Part shown: positions 28,304 through 36,698 of the stretch, one piece after another
Position numbering within the stretch: the first letter of the stretch is position 1
How the letters are laid out: each line of letters opens with the position of its first letter
Origin: JAEUMD01 sp050250815
GTDB lineage: Bacteria; Pseudomonadota; Alphaproteobacteria; Rhizobiales; Hyphomicrobiaceae
Direction: 5' to 3'
Assembly (NCBI GenBank): GCA_050250815.1
Contig: JBFWNY010000005.1
Span: 62,001-126,000 of the forward strand
Length of the DNA: 64,000 nt
The notes under the pieces: model-generated
What the model was told of the DNA's origin: nothing
What the model saw: only the letters and a program-made list of their open reading frames with translations
The model's database searches: none
Position numbers and translations under genes: made by a program

Positions 28304-31300
28304 ATGGCAAAGGATCAGGCGAGACAGGCAAAGACTTCCGATGCGCCGGACCGCACGGCCTCGGAGGATGCTGCTCGCCCCGAAAAGAAGCCCGGTGACT
28401 TGCCCGCCGACCCTGCCGGCTCGAATGCGTCCCAGGTCACGGCCAGCAATCCGAAAGCGGAACCCGCGCAGCGCGTCGAGCCGCCCGCCCTTCCCAAAGC
28501 GGCAACAGGGGCCACTCCCCACGCGGTACCGCCGCCACTCCCGGGTTCTGGAACGGGCGCGTCCATCGCTCCCCCGCCACGCCCCGGCTCCGATCTGCCA
28601 CCCGTGCCCTCGATCCCGGCCTTGCCAAGCGTCTCTTTACCCACCGCATCGCCGATTCCGGCAAATGCGGGCGGAGCACCGCAGTCGCCTCCCCAGCCGC
28701 CGACATTGGGCGGCCTGACCGCCGTTTCGGCCACCGGTGCCTCCAAACTCGAGGCGGCAGCTGCCCGAGCCGACGGCCCGCCGGTACGCAAACCAGACCC
28801 GGAGCCTGCCAGGCCCGCCCAGTCTTCCCAGCGGTCCAACGGGGCGGCAAAACCTGCGAACGCCACGCCGCCCGCGCCCAGCGCATCCCACGAGACCGCC
28901 GCGCCTCCCGATGACGCCTTGACTTTGCCCGAGGACGAGCACGACGCCGACTACTATGAGACGAACGACGCGACACCCGCCAATCGCGTCGCGCGGCGTC
29001 GGCCTGCCGGTCCCGTCCGTCACAAGATCGCCGCCAACGACGACGTGCCGTCCATCGGCGGTCTCATATATGCCCTGGAGCAGAAACCTTCGAACGCGGT
29101 CTTCCGGCACGCCGCGATGGCAAGCGGCATCTGGGCGGCGCTCGGGCTCGTATTCGCTATCTTCTCGTTCGCCAACGAACCGGCGGGCATGACGTGGCTG
29201 GCGCTGCTCGCGCGACCGGCGACCTTCATCACCTTCGCTGGCATCCTCGTTCCGATCGCCGTGTTCTGGTTCCTCGCCCTGCTGTCGTGGCGTGCCGAAG
29301 AGCTGCGGCTGCGATCCTCGACCATGACCGAGGTCGCCGTGCGGCTTGCCGAACCCGACCGCATGGCGGAGGATTCGATCGCCTCCCTCGGGCAGGCCGT
29401 GCGCCGTCAGGTCGGCTTCATGAACGAGGCCGTCGGGCGCGCGCTCGGACGTGCTGGCGAGCTGGAAGCCCTCGTCCACAACGAAGTGTCGGCGCTGGAA
29501 GCCTCCTACGAAGAAAACGAGCTGCGCATCCGCGGCCTCATCAAGGAGCTTGCGGGTGAACGCGAGGCACTGTCGGCGACCTCGACCAATTTCAACGATA
29601 CGCTGCGCACGCTAGGCAGCGAGGTTCCGCAGCTCATCGAGAAACTGTCGAACCAGCAGAGCAATCTGGCCCGCATCATCCAGGGCGCGGCGGAGAACCT
29701 TACGGCGCTCGAGTCGACGCTGGGGAACAGCATCGGCTCGCTGGAGACCCAGCTCGGCGGCCGCACGCACCAGCTCCAGGGCGTGCTTGAAACCTACACC
29801 GGTGCGCTCGGCACCGCCTTGGGTACTCGCACCGAGCAGCTGCGCGGATTGCTCGAAAGCCATACGGGCGAGGTGAACGAAGCGCTGCAGGCCCATACCG
29901 GCGGCGTGCGCCAGATGCTCGACCATCGCGCCGGCGAGCTGGGCAGCGCGCTTGGTATGCGCACCGAGCAGATGCAGAAGATGCTCGAGGCCTACACCGG
30001 CGCTCTGGCGTCCGCGCTCGGCTCGCGCACGGACCAGATGCAATCGGCGTTCGCAACGCACATGAAGGCGCTGGACACCGCCATCGCCAACCGTACCAAC
30101 AACCTGCAGACCGTGTTCGAGGAGTATGCGCGCGCGCTCGACACGACGCTTGCAACCCGGTCGGAGCATCTCGACATGCAGATCGTCGAGCGTACGCGCG
30201 CGCTCGATTCCTCCTTCAAGGAGCGCCTGCGGCTGTTCGACGAATCCATCGAGCGTTCGACGCACGACATCGACCGCGCGGTCGAGGAACGCACCGGTGT
30301 GCTGGCCGCAGCGCTGAGGTCTCACGCCGACACCTTCACCGAGACCATCTCGCGCCAGACGCTGGAACTCGACGAGCAGTTGAGCCAGGGCATCGTCGCG
30401 GTCCGCCGAACGAGCGAGAACATCACGCGCCAGTCGCTCAAGGCCATCGAGACGCTGACCGGGCAGTCCGAACTGCTCAAGGACGTGTCGGAGAACCTGC
30501 TGACGCAGATCCACACCGTTACCGACCGCTTCGAAACCCAGGGGCAGACGATCGTCAAGGCTGCAAACGCGTTGGAGACGGCCAACAGCCGCATCGACCG
30601 TACGCTGCAGGCCCGCCATACCGATCTTGCCAACACACTCGAGCGGCTCGACTTGAAAGCCGGCGAGTTCGGCCGCTACATCACCGACTACACCGCCAAC
30701 ATCGAGGGCTCGATCTCCGATGCCGAGGCGCGGGCACGCGCCGCCGCGGACCAGCTTCGCATCGGCACCGACACCCATCGCCAGCAGGCGCTGAGCGAGA
30801 TCGAGCGCCTGAAGGCCGAGGCCGACGAAGAAAGCGCGCGGGCGCTCGATGCACTTCGCAGCCGCCTGTCGACAGTTTCCGACGAAATGTCGTCGCAGCT
30901 CGGCTCGCTCTCGAACCGCTTCGACCAGACGTCCGAGGAGGTGCGCAAGCGCACGCAGCATGTCGCCGATGAGCTGGCGCGCGAACAGAACCGCATGACC
31001 GCGGAGCTGGATCGCCTGCCGCGCACGACCCGCGAGAGTGCGGACGCCATGCGTCGAGCGCTGCAGGATCAGCTCAAGGCGCTCGACCAGCTGTCGAGCC
31101 TGACGACGCGCGAGGCGCACCGGCGCGACGTGACGCTGCCGGCGGCCGACGGCGGCGCGCTGCAGGCCGCGCCCTCTCCGACACCGACACCACCAGCGAC
31201 AGTCGCGCCGCGCCCGGCCGAAGCGCATTCGCCGCCCCCTCGCACCACGGCCGCTGCTCCGCCCAGAACACAGCCGGGCCAGCGCACGCTATCGTCGCTG

Positions 31301-31897
31301 ACCGCAAGTCTTGCCGAGGAACTGAGCGCGCGCGGGCGGCCCGCGGCATCGCCGCCCGGTGACCGTGCTGGCGTGCGTCCGGCTGCGCCACCACCCGCAG
31401 GCGCCACCGCGGCTCCGGCACCGCCACCACCGCCCACCGCCAGCGCCCCAACCGCCTCGGACCCCCGCGATGCCTGGTCGCTCGGCGACCTGCTGAAACG
31501 CGCCTCACGCGATGACGACACATCAGCCGCCGCAAAGCCGGCCCCGATGCCGCGGGCGGGCACGCCATACACACTCAACATCGAGGTGCTGTCGCAGGCC
31601 CTCGACACGGCCACCGCCGGCGCCATCTGGTCGCGGCTGCGCAGCGGCCAGCATGGCATCATGGTTCGCTCCCTCTACTCGACTGAGGGACGCGGGGCGT
31701 TCGAGGAACTGCAGCGCCGCTATCCGGCCGACGCCTCGCTGCAGGGCACCGTCAACCGCTACCTCGCCGATTTCGAACGCATCCTTCGCGACGCGGAGGC
31801 AAAGGACTCGACAGGCCGTCTTGCGCGGGCGCACATGACCTCGGCGATGGGACGGGTTTATCTCGTCCTGGCGCACGCCAGCGGACGGATCACCTGA
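28304..31897 (+). CDS. giant apolipoprotein-like coiled membrane protein (growth-pole-ring type)
   Basis: A protein of about 1197 residues with five parts. (1) A Pro/Ala-rich N-terminus of about 235 residues. (2) A conserved segment (PSIGGLIYALEQKPSNAVF) leading into two or three membrane helices (about 270-335). (3) A long helical region from about 335 to 950 with ten exact-length 22-residue repeats at 484-703. (4) A second Pro/Ala-rich linker. (5) A conserved C-terminal domain (YTLNIEVLSQALDTATAGAI onward). This order resembles the growth pole ring (GPR) protein family of polar-growing Hyphomicrobiales such as Agrobacterium, which scaffold the growth pole. Homology is inferred from architecture. 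The start is ambiguous (28157 TTG, 28220, 28250 or 28304), none with a strong ribosome binding site. Confidence 0.75.
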   Translation: MAKDQARQAKTSDAPDRTASEDAARPEKKPGDLPADPAGSNASQVTASNPKAEPAQRVEPPALPKAATGATPHAVPPPLPGSGTGASIAPPPRPGSDLPPVPSIPALPSVSLPTASPIPANAGGAPQSPPQPPTLGGLTAVSATGASKLEAAAARADGPPVRKPDPEPARPAQSSQRSNGAAKPANATPPAPSASHETAAPPDDALTLPEDEHDADYYETNDATPANRVARRRPAGPVRHKIAANDDVPSIGGLIYALEQKPSNAVFRHAAMASGIWAALGLVFAIFSFANEPAGMTWLALLARPATFITFAGILVPIAVFWFLALLSWRAEELRLRSSTMTEVAVRLAEPDRMAEDSIASLGQAVRRQVGFMNEAVGRALGRAGELEALVHNEVSALEASYEENELRIRGLIKELAGEREALSATSTNFNDTLRTLGSEVPQLIEKLSNQQSNLARIIQGAAENLTALESTLGNSIGSLETQLGGRTHQLQGVLETYTGALGTALGTRTEQLRGLLESHTGEVNEALQAHTGGVRQMLDHRAGELGSALGMRTEQMQKMLEAYTGALASALGSRTDQMQSAFATHMKALDTAIANRTNNLQTVFEEYARALDTTLATRSEHLDMQIVERTRALDSSFKERLRLFDESIERSTHDIDRAVEERTGVLAAALRSHADTFTETISRQTLELDEQLSQGIVAVRRTSENITRQSLKAIETLTGQSELLKDVSENLLTQIHTVTDRFETQGQTIVKAANALETANSRIDRTLQARHTDLANTLERLDLKAGEFGRYITDYTANIEGSISDAEARARAAADQLRIGTDTHRQQALSEIERLKAEADEESARALDALRSRLSTVSDEMSSQLGSLSNRFDQTSEEVRKRTQHVADELAREQNRMTAELDRLPRTTRESADAMRRALQDQLKALDQLSSLTTREAHRRDVTLPAADGGALQAAPSPTPTPPATVAPRPAEAHSPPPRTTAAAPPRTQPGQRTLSSLTASLAEELSARGRPAASPPGDRAGVRPAAPPPAGATAAPAPPPPPTASAPTASDPRDAWSLGDLLKRASRDDDTSAAAKPAPMPRAGTPYTLNIEVLSQALDTATAGAIWSRLRSGQHGIMVRSLYSTEGRGAFEELQRRYPADASLQGTVNRYLADFERILRDAEAKDSTGRLARAHMTSAMGRVYLVLAHASGRIT
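29753..30412 (+). repeat. ten tandem 22-codon repeats inside the giant coiled protein
   Basis: Ten successive units of exactly 66 bases (22 residues) run without insertion or deletion. Typical units start LGTRTEQL or LGSRTDQM and end in A or T, with a small or hydrophobic residue at unit position 1, R/Q near 4-6, L near 8 and a basic or acidic helix. The length equals two 11-residue turns, the periodicity of apolipoprotein A-type amphipathic helices. DNA identity between units is low to moderate, so the array is old. Confidence 0.85.
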
Positions 31898-31957
31898 GGG
31901 CATGAGTTCGTCGTCACCTCACGTCGCGGGCCCGCCAGCCATGACGCACGCCACCAC

Positions 31958-32932
31958 ATGACGCACGCCATCACCGCGCGCCACGAGCGCCTGCCGCTGT
32001 CGGAACCGTTTGTCATTTCCCGCGGCGCCAAGACGGCCGCCGACGTGATCGTCGTCACCATCGACGACGGCCAGGGCCACGTCGGCCACGGAGAGGCCGT
32101 GCCCTACGCGCGCTATGGCGAGACGATCGAAGGCGCGCTTGCCCTCATTGCCAACTACGACGGGCCGCTCGACCGCATAGCGCTCTTGCGTTCCATGCCG
32201 GCGGGTGCTGCACGCAATGCGCTCGACTGCGCCCTGTGGGATCTGGAGGCCAAGATTTCGGGCGTTGCGGCAACGGCGCGCGCCGGTGTCGACCACCCGC
32301 AGCCGCTCGTCACCTGCTACACGCTGAGCCTCGCCGCCCCCGAGGCAATGGCCGACCGCGCGCGCCGAGCCGCGCATCTGCCGCTGCTCAAGCTGAAGCT
32401 GGGTGGTGAGGGGGATCACGAGCGCATGCTGGCCGTGCGCGCCGCACGTCCCGACGCCCGCCTCGTCGCAGACGCCAACGAAGCCTGGACGGCCGATACC
32501 CTGCCGGCGCTGATGGCGACTGCTGAAAAAGCAGGTATCGAGCTGATCGAGCAGCCACTTCCCGCCGGGGACGATGCGGCGCTCGCACATGTGCACCGTC
32601 CGGTTCCCGTCTGCGCCGACGAGAGCGTGCATACGGCAGCGGACGTTCCCGGCCTTGCCCCACGCTACGACGCGGTCAACATCAAGCTCGACAAGGCCGG
32701 CGGGCTCACCGAGGCACTGGCGCTCTCATCGGCGGCGCGCAATGCCGGTCTGGAAATCATGGTAGGCTCGATGGTGGCAAGTTCCCTTGCCGCGGCCCCC
32801 GCGCTGATCCTTGCGGCCGCGGCGCGGTGGGTGGACCTCGACGGGCCGCTGCTGCTTGCGCAGGACCGGCAGCACGGCCTCGACATCCGCAACGGCATCA
32901 TCATGCCGCCCGATCCGCGACTGTGGGGATAG
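31958..32932 (+). CDS. L-Ala-D/L-Glu (dipeptide) epimerase, enolase superfamily
   Basis: A 324-residue enzyme that probably epimerises L-Ala-D-Glu released from peptidoglycan for recycling. It carries the muconate-lactonising subgroup features: LLKLKLGGEGD with the catalytic KxK lysine, the metal ligands in VADANEAW, IELIEQPLP and CADES, and the second catalytic lysine in NIKLDKAGGLTEA. The active-site loop pattern fits YcjG/YkfB dipeptide epimerases; exact dipeptide preference cannot be read. It begins 60 bases after the giant protein gene. Confidence 0.87.
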   Translation: MTHAITARHERLPLSEPFVISRGAKTAADVIVVTIDDGQGHVGHGEAVPYARYGETIEGALALIANYDGPLDRIALLRSMPAGAARNALDCALWDLEAKISGVAATARAGVDHPQPLVTCYTLSLAAPEAMADRARRAAHLPLLKLKLGGEGDHERMLAVRAARPDARLVADANEAWTADTLPALMATAEKAGIELIEQPLPAGDDAALAHVHRPVPVCADESVHTAADVPGLAPRYDAVNIKLDKAGGLTEALALSSAARNAGLEIMVGSMVASSLAAAPALILAAAARWVDLDGPLLLAQDRQHGLDIRNGIIMPPDPRLWG

Positions 32933-32943
32933 CGTCTGCGCAA

Positions 32944-34116
32944 TCAATCGCGCTCGAGACTCAATTCCTCGCCGCTCCAGCATCGCGACAGGCCAAATGA
33001 GCACATGATCCCGATTGCCGCCATCGCGGCCATCGCGAGATACGTCGCCTCCCCCAATCTGCCGTAGAGAAGTCCCGACAGCAGCGTCGCGCCACCGTGC
33101 ATGACGCCCGCTGCCATCGTGGCATAGAGCGCCTGGGCCGTGCCCCCGGCCCGCTGCGGCACCGCACGGTCGATGAAGTGGATCGCACCCAAGTGAGCGG
33201 CGCCGTACGAAAGTCCGTGCAGGATTTGCAGCGGCACCAGCAAAACGTGCGCGGGGTCGAAACTCATGGCAAGCCAGCGCAGCAACGCTGCTCCGGCTCC
33301 CGCGGCGAGCAATGTTACCGCACCGAACCTGTCCATAAGGCGGCGCGAGACAGCGAACAGTGCGATCTCTGTCAGCACGCCGATGCCCCACAGCGCGCCG
33401 ATGGCGAGCGACGAGAGGCCCGTAGCACGCCAGTGAATGGCGCCGAAGGTGTAGAAGGCGGCATGCGACGCGTGCACCATGCCGATGGCGCCCAGAAACA
33501 GGAGGAAGCGCGGGTCACGGACCAGCCGCCAGACGGCTCCCGCGTCGATCCCGCGCGAAGGCGCGCGAGCGCCGCCCTCAGCCGGGCCCGGCAACAGAAA
33601 TGCCGCGGCGAGCGTGGCCGCCAGCCCGAACACGATCAGCCAGACGCCAGCACCGCGACCGAACCAATCGACCGCGGCGCCACCGATGAACGTCGCGGCG
33701 ATGAAGGACAGCGAGCCCCATAGCCGCATGCGTCCGTAGTCGAGCCCGAGCCTCACTCCACGTATGGCCACCGTCTCGGTCAGCGGCATGATGGTCCAGG
33801 TCGCCACCGCCAGCGTGAGAGCTGCGGCGAAGATCGCGACGAAGCTGACCGACTGGCTGAGCAGCAGCGCCGCCAGCAGCGCAACGCCCGAGAGCATGCG
33901 AACGATGCGGGCATGGTCGCCCACGCGATCGGCGAAGACCCCCACGGTCGGCGTGACGAAGAGGCGCGCGAGATAGGGAGCCGACGTGACAAGGCCAATC
34001 TCGGTGGGCGTCAAGCCACGCCACTCGAGCCACAGCGGCAGAAATGGAATGTGCACGCCGTAGACGAGGAATAGCGCGGCAAAAAACAGCGAGACGCGTA
34101 GGCCGAATGTGCTCAT
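32944..34116 (-). CDS. MFS transporter, HcaT/phenylpropionate permease-like
   Basis: A 390-residue, twelve-helix major facilitator. The N-terminal LFFAALFLVYGVHIPFLPLW, the loop motif FADRVGDHARI between helices 2 and 3, and RLWGSLSFIAATFIGG match the HcaT/LacY-like subgroup. The substrate is unknown; 3-phenylpropionate, nucleosides and sugars occur in relatives. It converges on the epimerase gene with 11 bases between. ATG 34116 is preferred over an upstream TTG at 34155. Confidence 0.85.
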   Translation of the reverse strand: MSTFGLRVSLFFAALFLVYGVHIPFLPLWLEWRGLTPTEIGLVTSAPYLARLFVTPTVGVFADRVGDHARIVRMLSGVALLAALLLSQSVSFVAIFAAALTLAVATWTIMPLTETVAIRGVRLGLDYGRMRLWGSLSFIAATFIGGAAVDWFGRGAGVWLIVFGLAATLAAAFLLPGPAEGGARAPSRGIDAGAVWRLVRDPRFLLFLGAIGMVHASHAAFYTFGAIHWRATGLSSLAIGALWGIGVLTEIALFAVSRRLMDRFGAVTLLAAGAGAALLRWLAMSFDPAHVLLVPLQILHGLSYGAAHLGAIHFIDRAVPQRAGGTAQALYATMAAGVMHGGATLLSGLLYGRLGEATYLAMAAMAAIGIMCSFGLSRCWSGEELSLERD

Positions 34117-34314
34117 CTCGCTTTGCCCGCCCGCCCCGGCCTGCGACGCCGCCAAAGCAGGTGCCGGATCGCTTCAACGCGCGCAAGCGCCGCAATTAAA
34201 AACACCTGTTGGCAACAAGGCTCTAGAGGCGGATCGTGCCCCCGCGGCCACACAGAATCGACTTAAGAATTCGGACCTCAAGAGCTAACTGCCAACTGCC
34301 AGCAGGACCCAGAC

Positions 34315-34989
34315 ATGGCCGAGACCAGCACCGTGGCGCCCGCCGACGCCGAAATGGAATTCCGGGCGATCGAGCAGACGCTGCTCGAGACCGCGCGAGG
34401 CCGCTGGTTCCTCGCCGAGCACGGCCGCCGTGCGCGACGGCTCGACAGCGCCCTTCTGGAGGACGCCATCGGCCGCCTCTCGTCATCGCTCAAGCAGCCA
34501 CCGCCCGTACTGGGACTGCTGCGTATCGAATTGCAGGGCCTGTCTGACAGGATCGCCATTGCGCGCACCGAGCTGCTTGCGAAGTCGACCCGCGGCGGCG
34601 CGGCGGAGAATAGCGAGGCCGCACCGGCAATGCAGTCCTCTCCGAGCGGCGCATCCCCATCTGAGACGCCGGTCGAGCGCATGCTGCAGATGGCCGAGGA
34701 CATCCATCAGCTCACGTGGACGCTGCAGAACGAGGAACTCGATCCGGCGAGCTACGAGGCGATTGCACGCCACGCCACGCGTCTCTATGCGATGAGCCGC
34801 CAGCAGGCGGTTGAGTCGGATCGCGCGCTCAAGTTCGCGACGATCCTCGACGAAGCGGGCCAGCATCTGGCTGTGCTCGTCGACACGCTGCTGCACGAGC
34901 TGCAGACCTATTCCGACGAGCCGGCGCCGCCGCCTGCCGACGAGCAGGACATGGCCGACGAAGCGGAGCCGCAGCGCCAAGCCGGCTGA
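34315..34989 (+). CDS. conserved alphaproteobacterial protein of unknown function (RGRWFL motif)
   Basis: A 224-residue cytoplasmic, mainly helical protein. The N-terminus carries ETARGRWFLAEHGRRARRLD followed by a helix ending LLEDAIGRL, a block I associate with conserved alphaproteobacterial proteins, some near chemotaxis genes. A Ser/Ala-rich linker (about 90-118) leads to a second helical region (RMLQMAEDIHQLTWTLQNEE to about 200) and an acidic tail. The helical hairpin and acidic tail are loosely CheZ-like, but I see no phosphatase signature. Function unknown. Confidence 0.65.
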   Translation: MAETSTVAPADAEMEFRAIEQTLLETARGRWFLAEHGRRARRLDSALLEDAIGRLSSSLKQPPPVLGLLRIELQGLSDRIAIARTELLAKSTRGGAAENSEAAPAMQSSPSGASPSETPVERMLQMAEDIHQLTWTLQNEELDPASYEAIARHATRLYAMSRQQAVESDRALKFATILDEAGQHLAVLVDTLLHELQTYSDEPAPPPADEQDMADEAEPQRQAG

Positions 34990-35055
34990 TCGCTGCCCGG
35001 CCGAATAGCCGCTCGGTCAGCGATCCAGGCAACCTCCGGCCTTCATCCATCGCGC

Positions 35056-36525
35056 TCAGGTGCCGCAGAACGTCTGCGTGACGATCTCGTGTGGCTGCGG
35101 GGGCATCGCGTATCGCTCGCGCCCCGGCTGATCCCGGAAGGGCTCCGACAGCACGTCGAGCAGCGTCTCGAACGGCGCGAAGTCGTCCTGCTCGACCGCC
35201 ACGGCGATCATCTCCTCGACGAGGTGGTTGCGCGGGATGTAGAGCGGATTGGCGCGCAGCATCGCGGCGCTCTGCTCGCGCATGTCGCCGCCTTCCTCCG
35301 CCAGGCGCCGCCGCCAGAGATCGAGCCACGGACGAGGGTCGGCCGGCGGAGCAAATTGCTCCACAACGTCCACCTCGCGTTCAATGTCTGCCGCAGCATG
35401 AGCGAGCGCGCGGAATGTCAACGTGAAGTCGGCCTTGCCCACTGCCATCAGCGACAGCAGCTCACCGACGAGCGCCAGATCGTGGCTCCGGCGCGTCGCG
35501 AGACCGATCTTGCCAGCCATGACGTTCTGGTAGGCCTCAAGGAACACAGGTCCGAACCCCTCCACCTCTGCGGTAGCAAGCTTGACGGCCTCGTCCTCGT
35601 CGTCGCTGAGCAGAGGCAGCAGGGTCTCGGCAAGCCGTGCGAGGTTCCATTGTGCGATCGATGGCTGATTGCCAAAGGCGTACCGCCCCATCTGGTCGAT
35701 CGACGAAAACACCTTTTCGGGATGGTACTCGTCGAGGAACGCACACGGCCCGTAATCGATGGTCTCGCCGCTCACCGTCATGTTGTCCGTGTTCATGACG
35801 CCGTGCACGAAGCCCACTCCGAGCCATTGCGCCACCAGCCGCGCCTGACGGCCGACGACGGCAGCGAGCAGAGCGCGGTATGGCGCGCTCGCCTCGCCGC
35901 AATCCGGGTAATGCCGCACGATGACATGATCGGCCAGCAGTCGCAGCGCCTCCGTGTCGCCGCGCACGGCGAAGTACTGGAAGGTGCCGACGCGGATGTG
36001 ACTGGCGGCGACGCGCGCCAGCACCGCCCCGGGCAGCGGACCCTCGCGCAGCACATACTCGCCCGACAGCACGGCCGCCAGCGCACGGGTCGTCGGAATG
36101 CCCAGCCGGGACATAGTTTCGCTTATGACATACTCGCGCAGCACCGGGCCCAGCGCGGCACGTCCATCGCCGCGACGGGAGAAAGCCGTGGGGCCGGAAC
36201 CCTTGAGCTGGACATCACGCCTGTTGCCCGAAGCATCCACGACTTCACCCAGCAGGATTGCGCGACCGTCGCCGAGCTGGGGTGAAAAGCCGCCGAACTG
36301 GTGCCCAGCGTAGGCCAGCGCAATCGGTACGGCACCCGACGGCGTACTATTGCCGGCCAGCATCGCCAAGCCCTCCGGCGAGGCGAGCCATTGCGCATCG
36401 ATGCCTAGTTCCTCCGCCAGCGGCCGATTGACTTTCACGAGGCGTGGTCCGGCGACCGGAGTGGGGGCGATGCGCTGATAAAAGCGCTCCGGCAGAAGCT
36501 GATAGGTGTTCTCGAATGGGATCAC
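35056..36525 (-). CDS. selO: SelO (YdiU) family protein AMPylase
   Basis: A 489-residue pseudokinase-fold enzyme that transfers AMP to protein Ser/Thr/Tyr residues and is linked to oxidative-stress regulation. The length is typical. Conserved blocks include AYAGHQFGGFSPQLGDGRA near residue 85, DVQLKGSGPTAFSRRGDGRA near 119, and the metal-binding VMNTDNMTVSGETIDYGPC near 243. I chose the GTG at 36525, which has GGAG eight bases upstream and begins with the usual FENTYQLLPERFY. The in-frame extension to 36687 is not SelO-like. Divergent from the receptor-channel gene. Confidence 0.93.
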   Translation of the reverse strand: MIPFENTYQLLPERFYQRIAPTPVAGPRLVKVNRPLAEELGIDAQWLASPEGLAMLAGNSTPSGAVPIALAYAGHQFGGFSPQLGDGRAILLGEVVDASGNRRDVQLKGSGPTAFSRRGDGRAALGPVLREYVISETMSRLGIPTTRALAAVLSGEYVLREGPLPGAVLARVAASHIRVGTFQYFAVRGDTEALRLLADHVIVRHYPDCGEASAPYRALLAAVVGRQARLVAQWLGVGFVHGVMNTDNMTVSGETIDYGPCAFLDEYHPEKVFSSIDQMGRYAFGNQPSIAQWNLARLAETLLPLLSDDEDEAVKLATAEVEGFGPVFLEAYQNVMAGKIGLATRRSHDLALVGELLSLMAVGKADFTLTFRALAHAAADIEREVDVVEQFAPPADPRPWLDLWRRRLAEEGGDMREQSAAMLRANPLYIPRNHLVEEMIAVAVEQDDFAPFETLLDVLSEPFRDQPGRERYAMPPQPHEIVTQTFCGT

Positions 36526-36698
36526 TTCGGGGTCTCCAACTCTGATCGTACCCGGTCTAGCACAGATGGCGCGGTAGACCGTCGCCGCCGGCCGGTGCGC
36601 TCGCCTATCGCCCTGCTGTCCCCTATAGTGCCGAACGGCGCCTACGGGGCAGCCCGTGAAGGCTGTCCTAGGGCCGTACAGGGGCACGACGGGAACTC

